In this document: positions 7,539-17,288 of the stretch, piece by piece
How positions within the stretch are numbered: the stretch's first letter is position 1
How the letters are laid out: each line of letters opens with the position of its first letter
Notes under the pieces: generated by a model
Told to the model about the DNA's origin: nothing
Databases searched by the model: none
The model's input: the letters and a program-made list of their open reading frames with translations, nothing else
DNA from: Kosakonia sp. H02
GTDB lineage: Bacteria; Pseudomonadota; Gammaproteobacteria; Enterobacterales; Enterobacteriaceae
Direction of reading: 5' to 3'
DNA length: 64,000 bases
Assembly: GCA_030704225.1 (NCBI GenBank)
Contig: CP131915.1
Span: 3,162,001 to 3,226,000, forward strand
Program-made: the position numbers and the translations under genes

Positions 7539-9559
7539 TGGATGCCCTGCAATTATTACTTTGGTCAATCGCGCTGTACGTTGCCGGTAGCGTGGCGTCG
7601 CTGCTGCTCGCCCACAAGCCAATAATGGCGATTAACATCGCCGGTCTGTCGGCAACGCTCGGCGGCATATTGGGCGTGATTAGCGCACTTACGGCGCTGA
7701 ACGCGGGCCAAGTGCTGATTTGGCAAGCCGCTGGCCCGTTTGATTTCGCCCATTTCGTGGTGCGCATGGACAGCCTGAGCGCCTTTATGCTGCTGGTGAT
7801 TTCGCTACTGGTCACGCTGTGCGGGCTTTATTCCCTCGCCTACGCGCGGGAATATCTCAGCAAAGGGCCCGGCGCAATGGGCTTTTTTATGAACCTGTTT
7901 ATCGCCTCGATGGCAGGCCTGGTGGTGATGGACAACGCTTTCTGGTTCATCGTGCTGTTTGAAATGATGTCCCTCGCCTCGTGGTTCCTGGTGATAACGG
8001 ACCAGGATGACGAATCGATCCGCGCCGGGATGCTCTACTTCTTTATCGCCCACGCCGGATCGGTGTTGATCATGGTGGCGTTCTTCCTGATGTGGCGGCA
8101 AAGCGGCAGCCTCGATTTCGCCAGCTTCCGCACCCTGTCGCTTGCGCCCGGCACGGCCTCGGCAGTGTTCCTGCTGGCCTTTTTTGGTTTCGGCGCGAAA
8201 GCCGGGATGCTGCCGCTGCACAGTTGGCTACCGCGCGCGCACCCGGCCGCGCCGTCGCACGCCTCGGCATTAATGTCTGGCGTGATGGTGAAAATCGGCA
8301 TCTTCGGCATCATCAAAGTCGGCATCGATTTGCTCGGCCATAGCGGCATTCCGCTGTGGTGGGGCGTGGTGGTGCTGGCGTTCGGTGCCGTCTCCTCGGT
8401 GCTCGGCGTGCTGTACGCGCTGGCAGAGCACGATATCAAACGCCTGCTGGCGTGGCACACGGTAGAGAACATCGGCATCATTTTGATGGGCGTTGGCGTC
8501 GGCATGGCCGGAATTGCGCTGCACCAGCCGGTGATTGCTGCCGTCGGCCTGCTCGGCGCACTGTTTCACCTGCTCAATCACGCGCTGTTTAAAGGCCTGC
8601 TGTTTCTCGGTGCCGGGGCGATTATCTACCGCCTGCACACCCGGGATATGGAAAAAATGGGCGCGCTCGGCAAACGGATGCCGTGGACGGCGGGCGCATT
8701 TTTAGTGGGCTGCCTGGCAATTTCCGCCATGCCACCGCTGAATGGCTTTATCAGCGAGTGGTACACCTACCAGTCGTTATTTTCTCTTACACGCATCGAC
8801 GCGATTATCCCGCGCCTTGCCGGGCCGGTTGCCATTGTGATGCTGGCGATCACCGGTGCGCTGGCGGCGATGTGTTTTGTCAAAGTTTACGGCGTCAGTT
8901 TTTGCGGCAATGCGCGCAGTGAAAAAGCCGACCAGGCGCGGGAAGTGCCGTGGCCGATGGTGGCCGCGATGTGCGCCCTGGCGCTGCTGTGTGTACTGGC
9001 GGGCGTCGGTGCCAGCGCTATTGCGCCCCATCTGATGCAGATCGCCCTCTCCTTAACGCCGCCCACGACACTTGCCGTCACCCAGGGCGCAACGCTGATT
9101 CCTGGCGATGCGCAGCAAGCGCTGCTTACCCCGTCCACCGTGTTCTTGTTGTTGCTGGTGTTGCCGCTACTGCCCGGCCTGTTCTGGTACTTCACGCGCC
9201 AGAGCCGGGGCGCGTTTCGTCGCAGCGGCGAAGCCTGGGCCTGCGGTTATGCGTGGGAAAAAGGCATGGCACCGTCGGCAGGCAGCTTTACCCAGCCGCT
9301 GCGCGTGATGTTTGGCCCACTGTATCGGCTACGTCAACAACTTGATCCCACAGCATCGCTACAACGCAGCCTTGGCGGTATTACGCAGGCGGCAACGCGG
9401 ACCGAACCGTTCTGGGATGAGCGCATTATTCGCCCGTTGGTAAGCGCCACGCAGCGCACTGCCCGCGTGGTTCAGGCTCTGCAAAGCGGGGATTTCCGGC
9501 TCTATTGCCTGTATGTGATTGCCGCGCTGGTGGTCCTGCTGCTGACGATTGCGCTATGA
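7538..9559 (+). CDS. hyfB: Hydrogenase-4 membrane subunit B (proton-translocating antiporter-like)
   Basis: A 673-residue integral membrane protein of the NuoL/M/N-Mrp antiporter family, with about 14-16 hydrophobic segments. The core proton_antipo_M domain runs from about residue 120 to 420 (GFGAKAGMLPLHSWLPRAHP, LLAWHTVENIGIILMG, LFHLLNHALFKGLLFLGAGA), with the Lys and His residues used in proton channels of complex I relatives. It would anchor the hydrogenase and may couple H2 evolution to ion movement. Its start overlaps the hyfA stop, and hyfC begins 13 nt after its own stop. Confidence 0.93.
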   Translation: MDALQLLLWSIALYVAGSVASLLLAHKPIMAINIAGLSATLGGILGVISALTALNAGQVLIWQAAGPFDFAHFVVRMDSLSAFMLLVISLLVTLCGLYSLAYAREYLSKGPGAMGFFMNLFIASMAGLVVMDNAFWFIVLFEMMSLASWFLVITDQDDESIRAGMLYFFIAHAGSVLIMVAFFLMWRQSGSLDFASFRTLSLAPGTASAVFLLAFFGFGAKAGMLPLHSWLPRAHPAAPSHASALMSGVMVKIGIFGIIKVGIDLLGHSGIPLWWGVVVLAFGAVSSVLGVLYALAEHDIKRLLAWHTVENIGIILMGVGVGMAGIALHQPVIAAVGLLGALFHLLNHALFKGLLFLGAGAIIYRLHTRDMEKMGALGKRMPWTAGAFLVGCLAISAMPPLNGFISEWYTYQSLFSLTRIDAIIPRLAGPVAIVMLAITGALAAMCFVKVYGVSFCGNARSEKADQAREVPWPMVAAMCALALLCVLAGVGASAIAPHLMQIALSLTPPTTLAVTQGATLIPGDAQQALLTPSTVFLLLLVLPLLPGLFWYFTRQSRGAFRRSGEAWACGYAWEKGMAPSAGSFTQPLRVMFGPLYRLRQQLDPTASLQRSLGGITQAATRTEPFWDERIIRPLVSATQRTARVVQALQSGDFRLYCLYVIAALVVLLLTIAL

Positions 9560-9572
9560 GGAGGGAATAACC

Positions 9573-10520
9573 ATGTTCGAACAGACTTCTGCGTGGTCGC
9601 TTGGGCTGTTTGCCCTCTGCCAGGCAATGCTGCTGCTGGCACTCACCCCGCTGTTTACCGGCATCTCCAGGCAAATCCGCGCCCGCATGCACTCGCGGCG
9701 CGGGCCGGGGATTTGGCAGGATTATCGCGACTTACAAAAGCTGCTGAAACGCCAGGCGGTCGCGCCCGCGTCGTCCGGGCTGATGTTTCGCGCCATGCCG
9801 TGGGTGCTGCTGAGCAGCATGTTGCTGGTGGCGATGACGCTGCCGCTGTTTATCCGCACCTCGCCGTTTACCGGCGCGGGCGATCTGATCACCCTGATTT
9901 ATCTCTTCGCCCTGTTTCGTTTCTTCTTTGCCCTTTCCGGGCTGGATACCGGCAGCCCCTTTTCCGGGCTTGGCGCCAGCCGCGAATTAACGCTGGGGAT
10001 CCTGGTTGAGCCGATGCTGATCCTCTCGCTGCTGGTGCTGGCTCTGCTGGCGGGTTCCACCAATATCAGCGCCATCAGCAACACACTCTCCGCTGGCTGG
10101 ATTTCGCCGGTGGCAACGCTGCTGGCGTTGCTGGCCTGCGGTTTCGCCTGTTTTATCGAGATGGGCAAAGTCCCGTTTGATGTGGCAGAAGCCGAGCAGG
10201 AGTTGCAGGAAGGCCCGCTGACAGAATATTCCGGCGCGGGTTTGGCGCTGGTGAAATGGGGGGTTGGCCTGAAGCAGGTGGTGATGGCCTCGCTGTTTCT
10301 GGCGCTGTTCTTCCCCTTTGGCAACGCCGCCACGCTCACGCCTGGCGCAATGGCGCTGTCGCTCATTATCACTCTGCTCAAGCTGCTGGTGGTGTTTGCG
10401 CTGGCATCGCTGGTGGAAAACTCGTTGGCGCGCGGGCGTTTTTTACTGACGCACCACCTGACCTGGCTCGGCTTTAGTCTGGCTGCGCTGTCGTATGTTC
10501 TCTGGCTAACCGGTTTGTAA
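9573..10520 (+). CDS. hyfC: Hydrogenase-4 membrane subunit C (NuoH-like)
   Basis: A 315-residue membrane protein homologous to HycD and NuoH, the subunit that links the hydrophilic NiFe module to the antiporter-like subunits. Conserved loops are visible: RARMHSRRGPGIWQDYRDL near residue 30 and FACFIEMGKVPFDVAEAEQE near 190-210, the acidic loop shared with complex I. I use the ATG at 9573 (MFEQTSAWSLG), directly after GAGGAGGG; an upstream in-frame start would overlap hyfB and lacks a site. hyfD follows after 16 nt. Confidence 0.93.
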   Translation: MFEQTSAWSLGLFALCQAMLLLALTPLFTGISRQIRARMHSRRGPGIWQDYRDLQKLLKRQAVAPASSGLMFRAMPWVLLSSMLLVAMTLPLFIRTSPFTGAGDLITLIYLFALFRFFFALSGLDTGSPFSGLGASRELTLGILVEPMLILSLLVLALLAGSTNISAISNTLSAGWISPVATLLALLACGFACFIEMGKVPFDVAEAEQELQEGPLTEYSGAGLALVKWGVGLKQVVMASLFLALFFPFGNAATLTPGAMALSLIITLLKLLVVFALASLVENSLARGRFLLTHHLTWLGFSLAALSYVLWLTGL

Positions 10521-10536
10521 GGAGCACTGGCACATT

Positions 10537-11976
10537 ATGGAAACTCTTGCTCTGACGACGCTGCTGCTGCCCTTTATTGGCGCGCTGGTCGTCTCCCTCA
10601 CTCCCCGGCGAACCGCCCCGCAGCTTGCCACGCTGTTTGCCCTGCTGGCAACGGTGGCAACGGCGTCGCTGGCGTTCAGCTTTTACACCGCCGGGCGCGA
10701 AACAGTGGATATCCCGCTGCTGGCGGCAGGCCAGGTGGCGCTGTTCGGTATGCTGGTGGACAGCATCAGTACGCTGATCCTGTTTGTGGTGGTGTTTCTT
10801 GGCCTGCTGGTGGTCTTTTACTCCACCGGTTATCTGACCCGCGCGAACCGCGAACATCCCCATGACGGCAGCAACCGCTACTACGCTTTTATGCTGATTT
10901 TTATCGGCGCAATGTCCGGGCTGGTGCTCTCTTCCACGCTGCTCGGGCAACTGCTGTTTTTCGAAATCACCGGCGGCTGTTCGTGGGCGCTGATTAGCTA
11001 CTACCAGAGCGAAAAATCCCAGCGTTCCGCAATGAAAGCGCTGCTTATCACCCATGTCGGTTCGCTGGGTTTGTATCTGGCAGCAGCGACCTTGTTCCTC
11101 AATACCGGCACGTTTGCGCTCAGCGCCATCAGCCAGTTGCAGGGCACAGCGACGTATCTGGTCTATGGCGGCATTCTGTTTGCCGCATGGGGCAAATCGG
11201 CGCAGTTGCCGTTACAGGCCTGGCTGCCGGATGCGATGGAAGCGCCCACGCCAGTGAGTGCGTACTTACACGCCGCCTCAATGGTGAAAGTGGGGGTGTA
11301 TATTTTCGCCCGGTCGATTGCCGCAGGCGGTGACGTGCCACACGTGATTGGCTGGGTCGGCGTGACGATGGCAACGCTGACGCTGGTGTACGGTTTTTTG
11401 ATGTACCTGCCGCAAAAAGACATGAAACGGCTGCTGGCGTGGTCGACCATCTCGCAACTGGCGTGGATTTTCCTTGCGCTGTCGCTCTCCATCTTCGGCT
11501 CGCCGCTCGCCTTCAAAGCCGGGATTGTTTACATCTTCAACCACGCGTTTGCCAAAAGTCTGTTCTTCCTCGTGGCGGGCGCGCTCAGCTACAGCTGCGG
11601 CACCCGCATGCTGCCGCGCCTGCGCGGGGTAATGCGCACCCTGCCGCTGGCGGGGATCGGCTTTTGTGTCGCTGCGCTTGCCATCACCGGCGTACCGCCG
11701 TTTAACGGCTTCTTCAGCAAATTCCCGCTGTTCGCCGCCGGGTTTGCGCTTACCAACCACTACCCGATTTTGCTGGCGGTGATGATTCTGGCGCTGGTGG
11801 AGTCCGTCGCCAGCTTCGGCTGGTTTATCTACTGGTTCGGGCGCGTGGTGCCGGGTGAGCCGAGCGAAGAGGTAGCCAACGCCGCGCCGCTGCCTTATGC
11901 GATGAAACTGGTGCTGGTCATTCTTGTTGTGATGTCGCTGTGCTCAAGCGTGATTGCTGCGGCGTGGCTTGGATAA
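10537..11976 (+). CDS. hyfD: Hydrogenase-4 membrane subunit D (antiporter-like)
   Basis: The second Mrp/NuoL-type antiporter-like subunit: 479 residues with about 13-14 membrane helices. The core holds WGKSAQLPLQAWLPDAMEAP, MKRLLAWSTISQLAWI and YIFNHAFAKSLFFLVAGAL. Hydrogenase-3 has no equivalents of HyfD, E and F, so these three separate the longer hydrogenase-4 complex from formate hydrogenlyase-1 and suggest added ion-pumping capacity. It lies tightly between hyfC and hyfE. Confidence 0.93.
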   Translation: METLALTTLLLPFIGALVVSLTPRRTAPQLATLFALLATVATASLAFSFYTAGRETVDIPLLAAGQVALFGMLVDSISTLILFVVVFLGLLVVFYSTGYLTRANREHPHDGSNRYYAFMLIFIGAMSGLVLSSTLLGQLLFFEITGGCSWALISYYQSEKSQRSAMKALLITHVGSLGLYLAAATLFLNTGTFALSAISQLQGTATYLVYGGILFAAWGKSAQLPLQAWLPDAMEAPTPVSAYLHAASMVKVGVYIFARSIAAGGDVPHVIGWVGVTMATLTLVYGFLMYLPQKDMKRLLAWSTISQLAWIFLALSLSIFGSPLAFKAGIVYIFNHAFAKSLFFLVAGALSYSCGTRMLPRLRGVMRTLPLAGIGFCVAALAITGVPPFNGFFSKFPLFAAGFALTNHYPILLAVMILALVESVASFGWFIYWFGRVVPGEPSEEVANAAPLPYAMKLVLVILVVMSLCSSVIAAAWLG

Positions 11977-11986
11977 GGAATCGATG

Positions 11987-12637
11987 ATGACGGGAACCTT
12001 GATCGTTAACAATCTGGCGGGGCTGATGATGTTCACCTCGCTGCTGGTCACCTGCGCCAGACGCTACTCCGTCTCCTGCTGGTTGTACGCCCTACAATCG
12101 CTGGTGCTGGTTTCTATTTTCTTCACCCTGTCGCAGTTGCTGGAGGCTGAACAACTGCTGATGTGGTCGTTCAGCGCCTTCTTTACCAAGGTGCTGCTGG
12201 TGCCGCTGATTATGGGTTATGCGTTTCGCAAAATGGCCCCGGACGGTGCAGGCGAACGGCTGTTCGGCCCGGCGACACTGGTGCTGATGGCAGCGGGCAT
12301 TGTGCTGCTGTGCTGGTTTGTGGTGCGCCCGGTGCAGTTGCCGATGGTCTCGCAACTCAAACCGGCGCTTGCCGTCGCGCTCGGGCACTTCCTGCTCGGG
12401 CTGCTGTGCATCATCAGCCAGCGTAATATTTTGCGCCAGGTGTTCGGCTACTGCCTGATGGAGAACGGCTCGCATCTGGTGCTGGCGCTGCTGGCCTGGC
12501 GCGCGCCAGAGCTGGTGGAGATAGGCATTGCCACCGACGCCATTTTTGCGGTGATTGTGATGGTGCTGCTGGCGCGAAAAATCTGGCGCACCCACGGCAC
12601 GCTGGACGTTAACAACCTGACGGCGCTGAAGGGGTAA
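11987..12637 (+). CDS. hyfE: Hydrogenase-4 membrane subunit E
   Basis: A 216-residue membrane protein with about 6-7 helices; the N-terminal part is NuoK-like. It is the small subunit found only in hydrogenase-4/Mrp-type complexes. The C-terminal half (ALGHFLLGLLCIISQRNILRQ to RKIWRTHGTLDVNNLTALKG) is very close to what I recall of E. coli HyfE. ATG codons at 11984 and 11987 are tandem. I choose the second because it gives the 216-residue family length. Four nt separate it from hyfF. Confidence 0.92.
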   Translation: MTGTLIVNNLAGLMMFTSLLVTCARRYSVSCWLYALQSLVLVSIFFTLSQLLEAEQLLMWSFSAFFTKVLLVPLIMGYAFRKMAPDGAGERLFGPATLVLMAAGIVLLCWFVVRPVQLPMVSQLKPALAVALGHFLLGLLCIISQRNILRQVFGYCLMENGSHLVLALLAWRAPELVEIGIATDAIFAVIVMVLLARKIWRTHGTLDVNNLTALKG

Positions 12638-12641
12638 CACC

Positions 12642-14231
12642 ATGAGTCATGCATTGATGTTTACGTTGTTACTGCTGACGCCGCTGGTGGTCTCGGTGCT
12701 GTGTTTCGCCTGCCGCCTGCGCGGCAACGCGGCGCGCGGGCTGGTGACCGTCGTGCATACGATTGGCATTACGCTGCTGCTGGTTATCGCCCTGTGGACG
12801 GTGACCGACGCGGTGCGCGAAGGGGAAATCTTCGCCGCAGGCCGCTGGCTACACATTGATAGCCTGAGCGGTCTGTTTCTGTCGCTGCTGGGGATTATCG
12901 GTTTTCTCACCGGGCTTTATTCGATTGGCTATATGCGCCATGAAGTGGATCACGGCGAAATCAGCGTGCCGACGCTCTGTTACTACTATGGTTTCTTCCA
13001 CCTGTTCCTTTTCACCATGCTGTTGGTGGTGACCAGTAATAACCTGATTGTGATGTGGGCAGCGATTGAAGCCACCACATTGAGTTCGGCGTTTCTGGTG
13101 GGCATCTACGGCCAGCGCTCATCGCTGGAAGCGGCCTGGAAGTACATCATCATTTGTACCGTGGGCGTCGCCTTTGGCCTGTTCGGCACGGTGCTGGTCT
13201 ACGCCAACGCCGCCAGCTTTATGGCTGAGCCAGACCACGCCATTTTCTGGACCGAAGTGCTGAAAGAGAGCAGCAAACTCGACCCGACGCTGATGGTGCT
13301 GGCGTTTGTCTTTGTGCTGATTGGCTTTGGCACCAAAACCGGGCTGTTTCCGATGCACGCCTGGCTGCCGGATGCGCACAGCGAAGCGCCCAGCCCGGTC
13401 AGCGCCTTGCTTTCAGCGGTGCTGCTCAACTGCGCCCTGCTGGTGTTGATTCGCTACTACATCATTATTTGTCACGCCATTGGCGACACCTTCCCGAACC
13501 GGCTGCTGCTGATTTTTGGCCTGCTGTCCGTCGGCGTGGCGGCGTTCTTTATTCTGGTGCAACAGGATATGAAACGGCTGCTGGCCTACTCCAGCGTGGA
13601 AAACATGGGGCTGGTGGCCGTAGCCCTCGGTATTGGCGGCCCGCTCGGCATTCTGGCGGCGCTGCTGCATACGCTCAATCACAGCCTCGCGAAAACCCTG
13701 CTGTTTTGCGGCTCCGGCAACGTGCTGCTCAAGTACGGCACCCGCAATATTGATGTGGTATGCGGCATGTTGAAAGTGATGCCGTTTACCGCCGTGCTGC
13801 TCGGCGGCGGCGCATTAGCCCTTGGCGGTATGCCGCCGTTCAATATCTTTCTCAGTGAATTTATGACCGTCACCGCCGGGCTGGCGGCGGAGCATCTCGC
13901 CGTTACGCTGTTGTTATTGTTGCTGCTGACGCTGGTGCTCGGCGGGCTGGTGCGCATGGTGGCGAAAGTGCTGTTTGCCGCCCCGCCGCAACAGGTTGCC
14001 CGCGGTGAATTAGGCTGGCTCACCACCGCACCGATGGTGATTTTACTGGTGATGATGCTGGTGATGGGCACGCATATTCCGCAGCCGGTCAGCCGCTTGC
14101 TGGCGGGCGCGTCAAGCATTGTGCTCGCGGGCAATGATGAACACCCCACCCAGATGAGCTGGTTGTGGGCCTCTTTTGAAACCACCGCCGCTTCGGCTGC
14201 GCCATCGCATGAGCAGGGAGAGTTAAAGTGA
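12642..14231 (+). CDS. hyfF: Hydrogenase-4 membrane subunit F (antiporter-like)
   Basis: The third antiporter-like subunit: 529 residues, NuoN/M type, about 14 helices. Typical core motifs are GFGTKTGLFPMHAWLPDAHS, MKRLLAYSSVENMGLVAVAL and HTLNHSLAKTLLFCGSGNVL. It probably forms one of the proton channels of the hydrogenase-4 membrane arm. Its stop overlaps the GTG start of hyfG (GTGA), marking the switch from membrane to catalytic subunits within the operon. Confidence 0.93.
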   Translation: MSHALMFTLLLLTPLVVSVLCFACRLRGNAARGLVTVVHTIGITLLLVIALWTVTDAVREGEIFAAGRWLHIDSLSGLFLSLLGIIGFLTGLYSIGYMRHEVDHGEISVPTLCYYYGFFHLFLFTMLLVVTSNNLIVMWAAIEATTLSSAFLVGIYGQRSSLEAAWKYIIICTVGVAFGLFGTVLVYANAASFMAEPDHAIFWTEVLKESSKLDPTLMVLAFVFVLIGFGTKTGLFPMHAWLPDAHSEAPSPVSALLSAVLLNCALLVLIRYYIIICHAIGDTFPNRLLLIFGLLSVGVAAFFILVQQDMKRLLAYSSVENMGLVAVALGIGGPLGILAALLHTLNHSLAKTLLFCGSGNVLLKYGTRNIDVVCGMLKVMPFTAVLLGGGALALGGMPPFNIFLSEFMTVTAGLAAEHLAVTLLLLLLLTLVLGGLVRMVAKVLFAAPPQQVARGELGWLTTAPMVILLVMMLVMGTHIPQPVSRLLAGASSIVLAGNDEHPTQMSWLWASFETTAASAAPSHEQGELK

Positions 14232-15955
14232 GTTATTTAGCCAGCGTCAATCTCCAGCAACCTCGCGGCATCGCCGCGCTTGCTGCGCTCAGAAAACAGT
14301 TTCCCGGTGCGGTGCTGGATGAGGAGCGGCAAACCTTCGAGCAGGTCACCATTACGGTGAAACTCAATCTGTTGCCAGATGTTGTCCACTATCTCTATTA
14401 CCAGCATGACGGCTGGCTGCCGGTGCTGTTTGGCAATGACGAACGCACGCTCAACGGCCATTACGCGGTCTATTACGCGCTGTCGATGGAAGGCGCAGAA
14501 AAGTGCTGGATCGTGGTAAAAGCGCTGGTCGATGCTGACACGCGCGAGTTCCCGTCTGTAACGCCGCGCGTACCGGCGGCGGTATGGGGCGAACGTGAGA
14601 TCCGCGATATGTACGGGCTTATCCCGGTCGGCTTGCCGGATCAACGCCGGCTGGTGTTGCCGGACGACTGGCCGGACGATCTGCATCCGCTGCGTAAAGA
14701 CACCATGGATTACCGCCTGCGCCCGGAGCCGACCAGCGATACAGAGAACTACTCGTTCATTAACGATGGCGGCAGTTCCGCGCGCATTGTGCCCATCGGC
14801 CCGCTGCATATCACCTCTGACGAACCGGGGCATTTCCGCCTGTTTGTCGACGGCGAACGGATTGTCGATGCCGATTACCGCCTGTTTTATGTCCACCGCG
14901 GCATGGAAAAACTCGCGGAAACGCGCATGGGCTATAACGAAGTCACTTTCCTGTCGGATCGCGTCTGCGGCATTTGCGGTTTTGCCCACAGCGTCGCCTA
15001 CACCACCTCGGTGGAAAACGCGCTGGGCATTGTGGTGCCGCAGCGGGCGCACACCATTCGCTCGGTGCTGCTGGAAGTGGAGCGGCTGCACAGCCATCTG
15101 CTGAACATTGGACTTTCCAGCCACTTTGTCGGCTTCGATACCGGCTTTATGCAGTTTTTCCGCATCCGTGAAAAATCGATGACCATGGCTGAATTGCTCA
15201 CCGGCTCGCGCAAAACCTACGGCCTCAATCTGATTGGCGGCATTCGCCGCGACATCCTGAAAGAACAACGCGTGAAAACCATTCAACTGGTGAAAGAGAT
15301 GCGCGCCGAGGTGTCGCAACTGGTGGAGATGCTGCTCTCCACGCCGAATATGGCGCAGCGCACGCAGGGGGTGGGCATTCTTGACCGCCAAATCGCGCGG
15401 GATTACAGCCCGGTGGGGCCACTGATTCGTGGCAGTGGTTTCGCCCGCGATTTGCGCTTCGATCACCCCTACGCCGATTACGGCAATCTACCGAAAACCC
15501 TCTTCACCTGGCCGGATGGCGATGTCTTCTCTCGCGTGATGGTGCGGGTGAAAGAGGTGTTCGACTCGCTGGCGATGATTGAATTTGCCCTTGATAACCT
15601 GCCAGATACGCCGCTGCTGACGGAAGGGTTTCGCTACCAGCCGCATAAATTCGCCCTCGGCTATGTCGAAGCGCCGCGCGGGGAGGATGTGCACTGGAGC
15701 ATGCTGGGCGATAACCAGAAGCTCTATCGCTGGCGCTGCCGGGCGGCGACCTACGCTAACTGGCCGGTGCTGCGCTATATGTTGCGCGGCAATACCGTTT
15801 CCGATGCGCCGCTGATTATCGGCAGCCTTGATCCCTGTTACTCCTGTACCGACCGCGTGACGCTGGTGGATGTGCGCAAACGTAAATCGACGACCGTGCC
15901 CTACAAAGAGATCGAACGTTACGGCATTGAACGTCGCCATTCGCCGCTGAAGTAA
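14228..15955 (+). CDS. hyfG: Hydrogenase-4 large (NiFe catalytic) subunit HyfG
   Basis: A 575-residue HycE-type catalytic subunit. Residues 1-170 form a NuoC-like 30-kDa domain. The rest is the NuoD/NiFe large-subunit domain with the two Cys pairs that hold the NiFe(CN)2CO centre: C247-G-I-C250 and C537-Y-S-C540 (DPCYSCTDR). The tail beyond that motif is the segment normally clipped by a HycI-type endopeptidase after nickel insertion, inferred from the family. The GTG start at 14228 overlaps hyfF. All active-site cysteines are present, so the enzyme should be functional if the accessory hyp genes exist elsewhere. Confidence 0.95.
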   Translation: MSYLASVNLQQPRGIAALAALRKQFPGAVLDEERQTFEQVTITVKLNLLPDVVHYLYYQHDGWLPVLFGNDERTLNGHYAVYYALSMEGAEKCWIVVKALVDADTREFPSVTPRVPAAVWGEREIRDMYGLIPVGLPDQRRLVLPDDWPDDLHPLRKDTMDYRLRPEPTSDTENYSFINDGGSSARIVPIGPLHITSDEPGHFRLFVDGERIVDADYRLFYVHRGMEKLAETRMGYNEVTFLSDRVCGICGFAHSVAYTTSVENALGIVVPQRAHTIRSVLLEVERLHSHLLNIGLSSHFVGFDTGFMQFFRIREKSMTMAELLTGSRKTYGLNLIGGIRRDILKEQRVKTIQLVKEMRAEVSQLVEMLLSTPNMAQRTQGVGILDRQIARDYSPVGPLIRGSGFARDLRFDHPYADYGNLPKTLFTWPDGDVFSRVMVRVKEVFDSLAMIEFALDNLPDTPLLTEGFRYQPHKFALGYVEAPRGEDVHWSMLGDNQKLYRWRCRAATYANWPVLRYMLRGNTVSDAPLIIGSLDPCYSCTDRVTLVDVRKRKSTTVPYKEIERYGIERRHSPLK

Positions 15956-15966
15956 GGAGAGAAACG

Positions 15967-16515
15967 ATGCTGAAATTGTTGAAAACCATCCTCAGAGCGG
16001 GCGAACCCACGGTGAAATACCCCTTCGCACCGCTGGAGGTGTGCCCGGGGTTTCGCGGCAAACCGGAACTCGATCCGTTGCAGTGCATTGCCTGCGGAGC
16101 CTGTACCAACGCCTGTCCGGCGAATGCGCTGACGATGGAAACCGATGCGGCAACCAATAGCCGCGTCTGGCAGTTGTTTATTGGCCGCTGCATTTACTGC
16201 GGGCGCTGCGAAGAAGTGTGTCCGACGCGGGCCATTCACCTGTCGGAGGAGTTTGAACTGGCGGTGACCCACAAAGCGGATCTCTATGTGCGGGCGACTT
16301 TCCGTTTACAGCACTGCCGCGAGTGCGGCGTGGCTTTTGCCGCCGAAAAATCCATTGCGCTGGCGGTGGAACTGCTGGCCTTAAACCAGAGCGCCCCCGA
16401 ACAGCGTGAGAACCTGCGCGCGCAAGCCTGCCTCTGCCCGGCCTGTCGCCGCCGTGCGGCGCTGGAGCACCGGGGCAGCGATAACGTTCATTACTATCTT
16501 GAGGAGCGAGCCTGA
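15967..16515 (+). CDS. hyfH: Hydrogenase-4 iron-sulfur subunit HyfH (NuoI-like)
   Basis: A 182-residue ferredoxin-like subunit, homologous to HycF and NuoI, with two 4Fe-4S motifs: CIACGACTNACPANA and CIYCGRCEEVCPTRA. It probably relays electrons from HyfA to the small subunit HyfI. Extra cysteines (CRECGV near residue 118 and CLCPAC near 158) form a possible rubredoxin-like zinc or iron knuckle. It follows hyfG by 11 nt with a GGAGAG site and precedes hyfI by 2 nt. Confidence 0.94.
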   Translation: MLKLLKTILRAGEPTVKYPFAPLEVCPGFRGKPELDPLQCIACGACTNACPANALTMETDAATNSRVWQLFIGRCIYCGRCEEVCPTRAIHLSEEFELAVTHKADLYVRATFRLQHCRECGVAFAAEKSIALAVELLALNQSAPEQRENLRAQACLCPACRRRAALEHRGSDNVHYYLEERA

Positions 16516-16517
16516 GT

Positions 16518-17288
16518 ATGGAATCGAAAGTGCTTAGCCAGCATGTCAGCCAGCCGGTGCAGCTTGACGACGCGGCGCAAAACATCAAACAACGGCTGCT
16601 GCGCGATATCCAGCGCTCCGCCTATGTCTACCGCGTGGATTGCGGCGGCTGTAACGGCTGTGAAATTGAGATTTTCGCCGCCATTACGCCGCTGTTTGAT
16701 GCCGAACGGTTCGGTATCAAAGTGGTCGCGTCGCCGCGCCATGCTGACATTTTGCTCTTTACCGGCGCGGTGACCCGCGCGATGCGTATGCCCGCCCTGC
16801 GTGCCTGGGAGTCGGCTCCCGATCATAAAATCGCCATCTCTTATGGCGCCTGTGGCGTCGGCGGCGGCATTTTCCACGATCTCTACTGCGTGTGGGGCGG
16901 CAGCGACACCATTGTGCCGATTGATGTCTGGATCCCCGGCTGCCCGCCAACGCCTGCGGCCACCATTCACGGTTTTGCCGTGGCGCTTGGGCTGCTGGAG
17001 CAAAAACTGCACGCCGTTGACCACCAGCAAGCGGTTAATGAAACCGCCAGCGTGCGCTGGCCTGCCTTACCGCTGGCACTGCGCGTCACCCTTGAACGGC
17101 AGGCGCGACAACTGGCGGGTTATCGCCAGGGGCGCGAAATCACCGACCAGTTATTTGCCCTGCTCACCGAAGGCGAGGCCAGCCAGCGCATGCAGCGCGT
17201 CGATGCCTGGCTGCAACAGGCGGCAGACCCGCGTCTGACGGCGATTGTGCAGCAATTAATGGGCGAACTGGAGCGCAGCCATGTCTGA
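16518..17288 (+). CDS. hyfI: Hydrogenase-4 small subunit HyfI (NuoB-like)
   Basis: A 256-residue small hydrogenase subunit carrying the proximal 4Fe-4S cluster next to the NiFe site. Ligands are visible in DCGGCNGCEIEIF (residues 42-48), with further Cys in SYGACGVGGG and PGCPPTPA, as in HycG and NuoB. The C-terminal 80 residues are an enterobacterial extension. Its 3' end overlaps the hyfJ start by 8 nt. Confidence 0.94.
   Translation: MESKVLSQHVSQPVQLDDAAQNIKQRLLRDIQRSAYVYRVDCGGCNGCEIEIFAAITPLFDAERFGIKVVASPRHADILLFTGAVTRAMRMPALRAWESAPDHKIAISYGACGVGGGIFHDLYCVWGGSDTIVPIDVWIPGCPPTPAATIHGFAVALGLLEQKLHAVDHQQAVNETASVRWPALPLALRVTLERQARQLAGYRQGREITDQLFALLTEGEASQRMQRVDAWLQQAADPRLTAIVQQLMGELERSHV

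Noticed and set aside
14237..15466. Long minus-strand open frame antisense to hyfG (409 codons)
   Set aside because: Same reason: a shadow of a high-GC gene, rich in H, R and A, with no domain signature.
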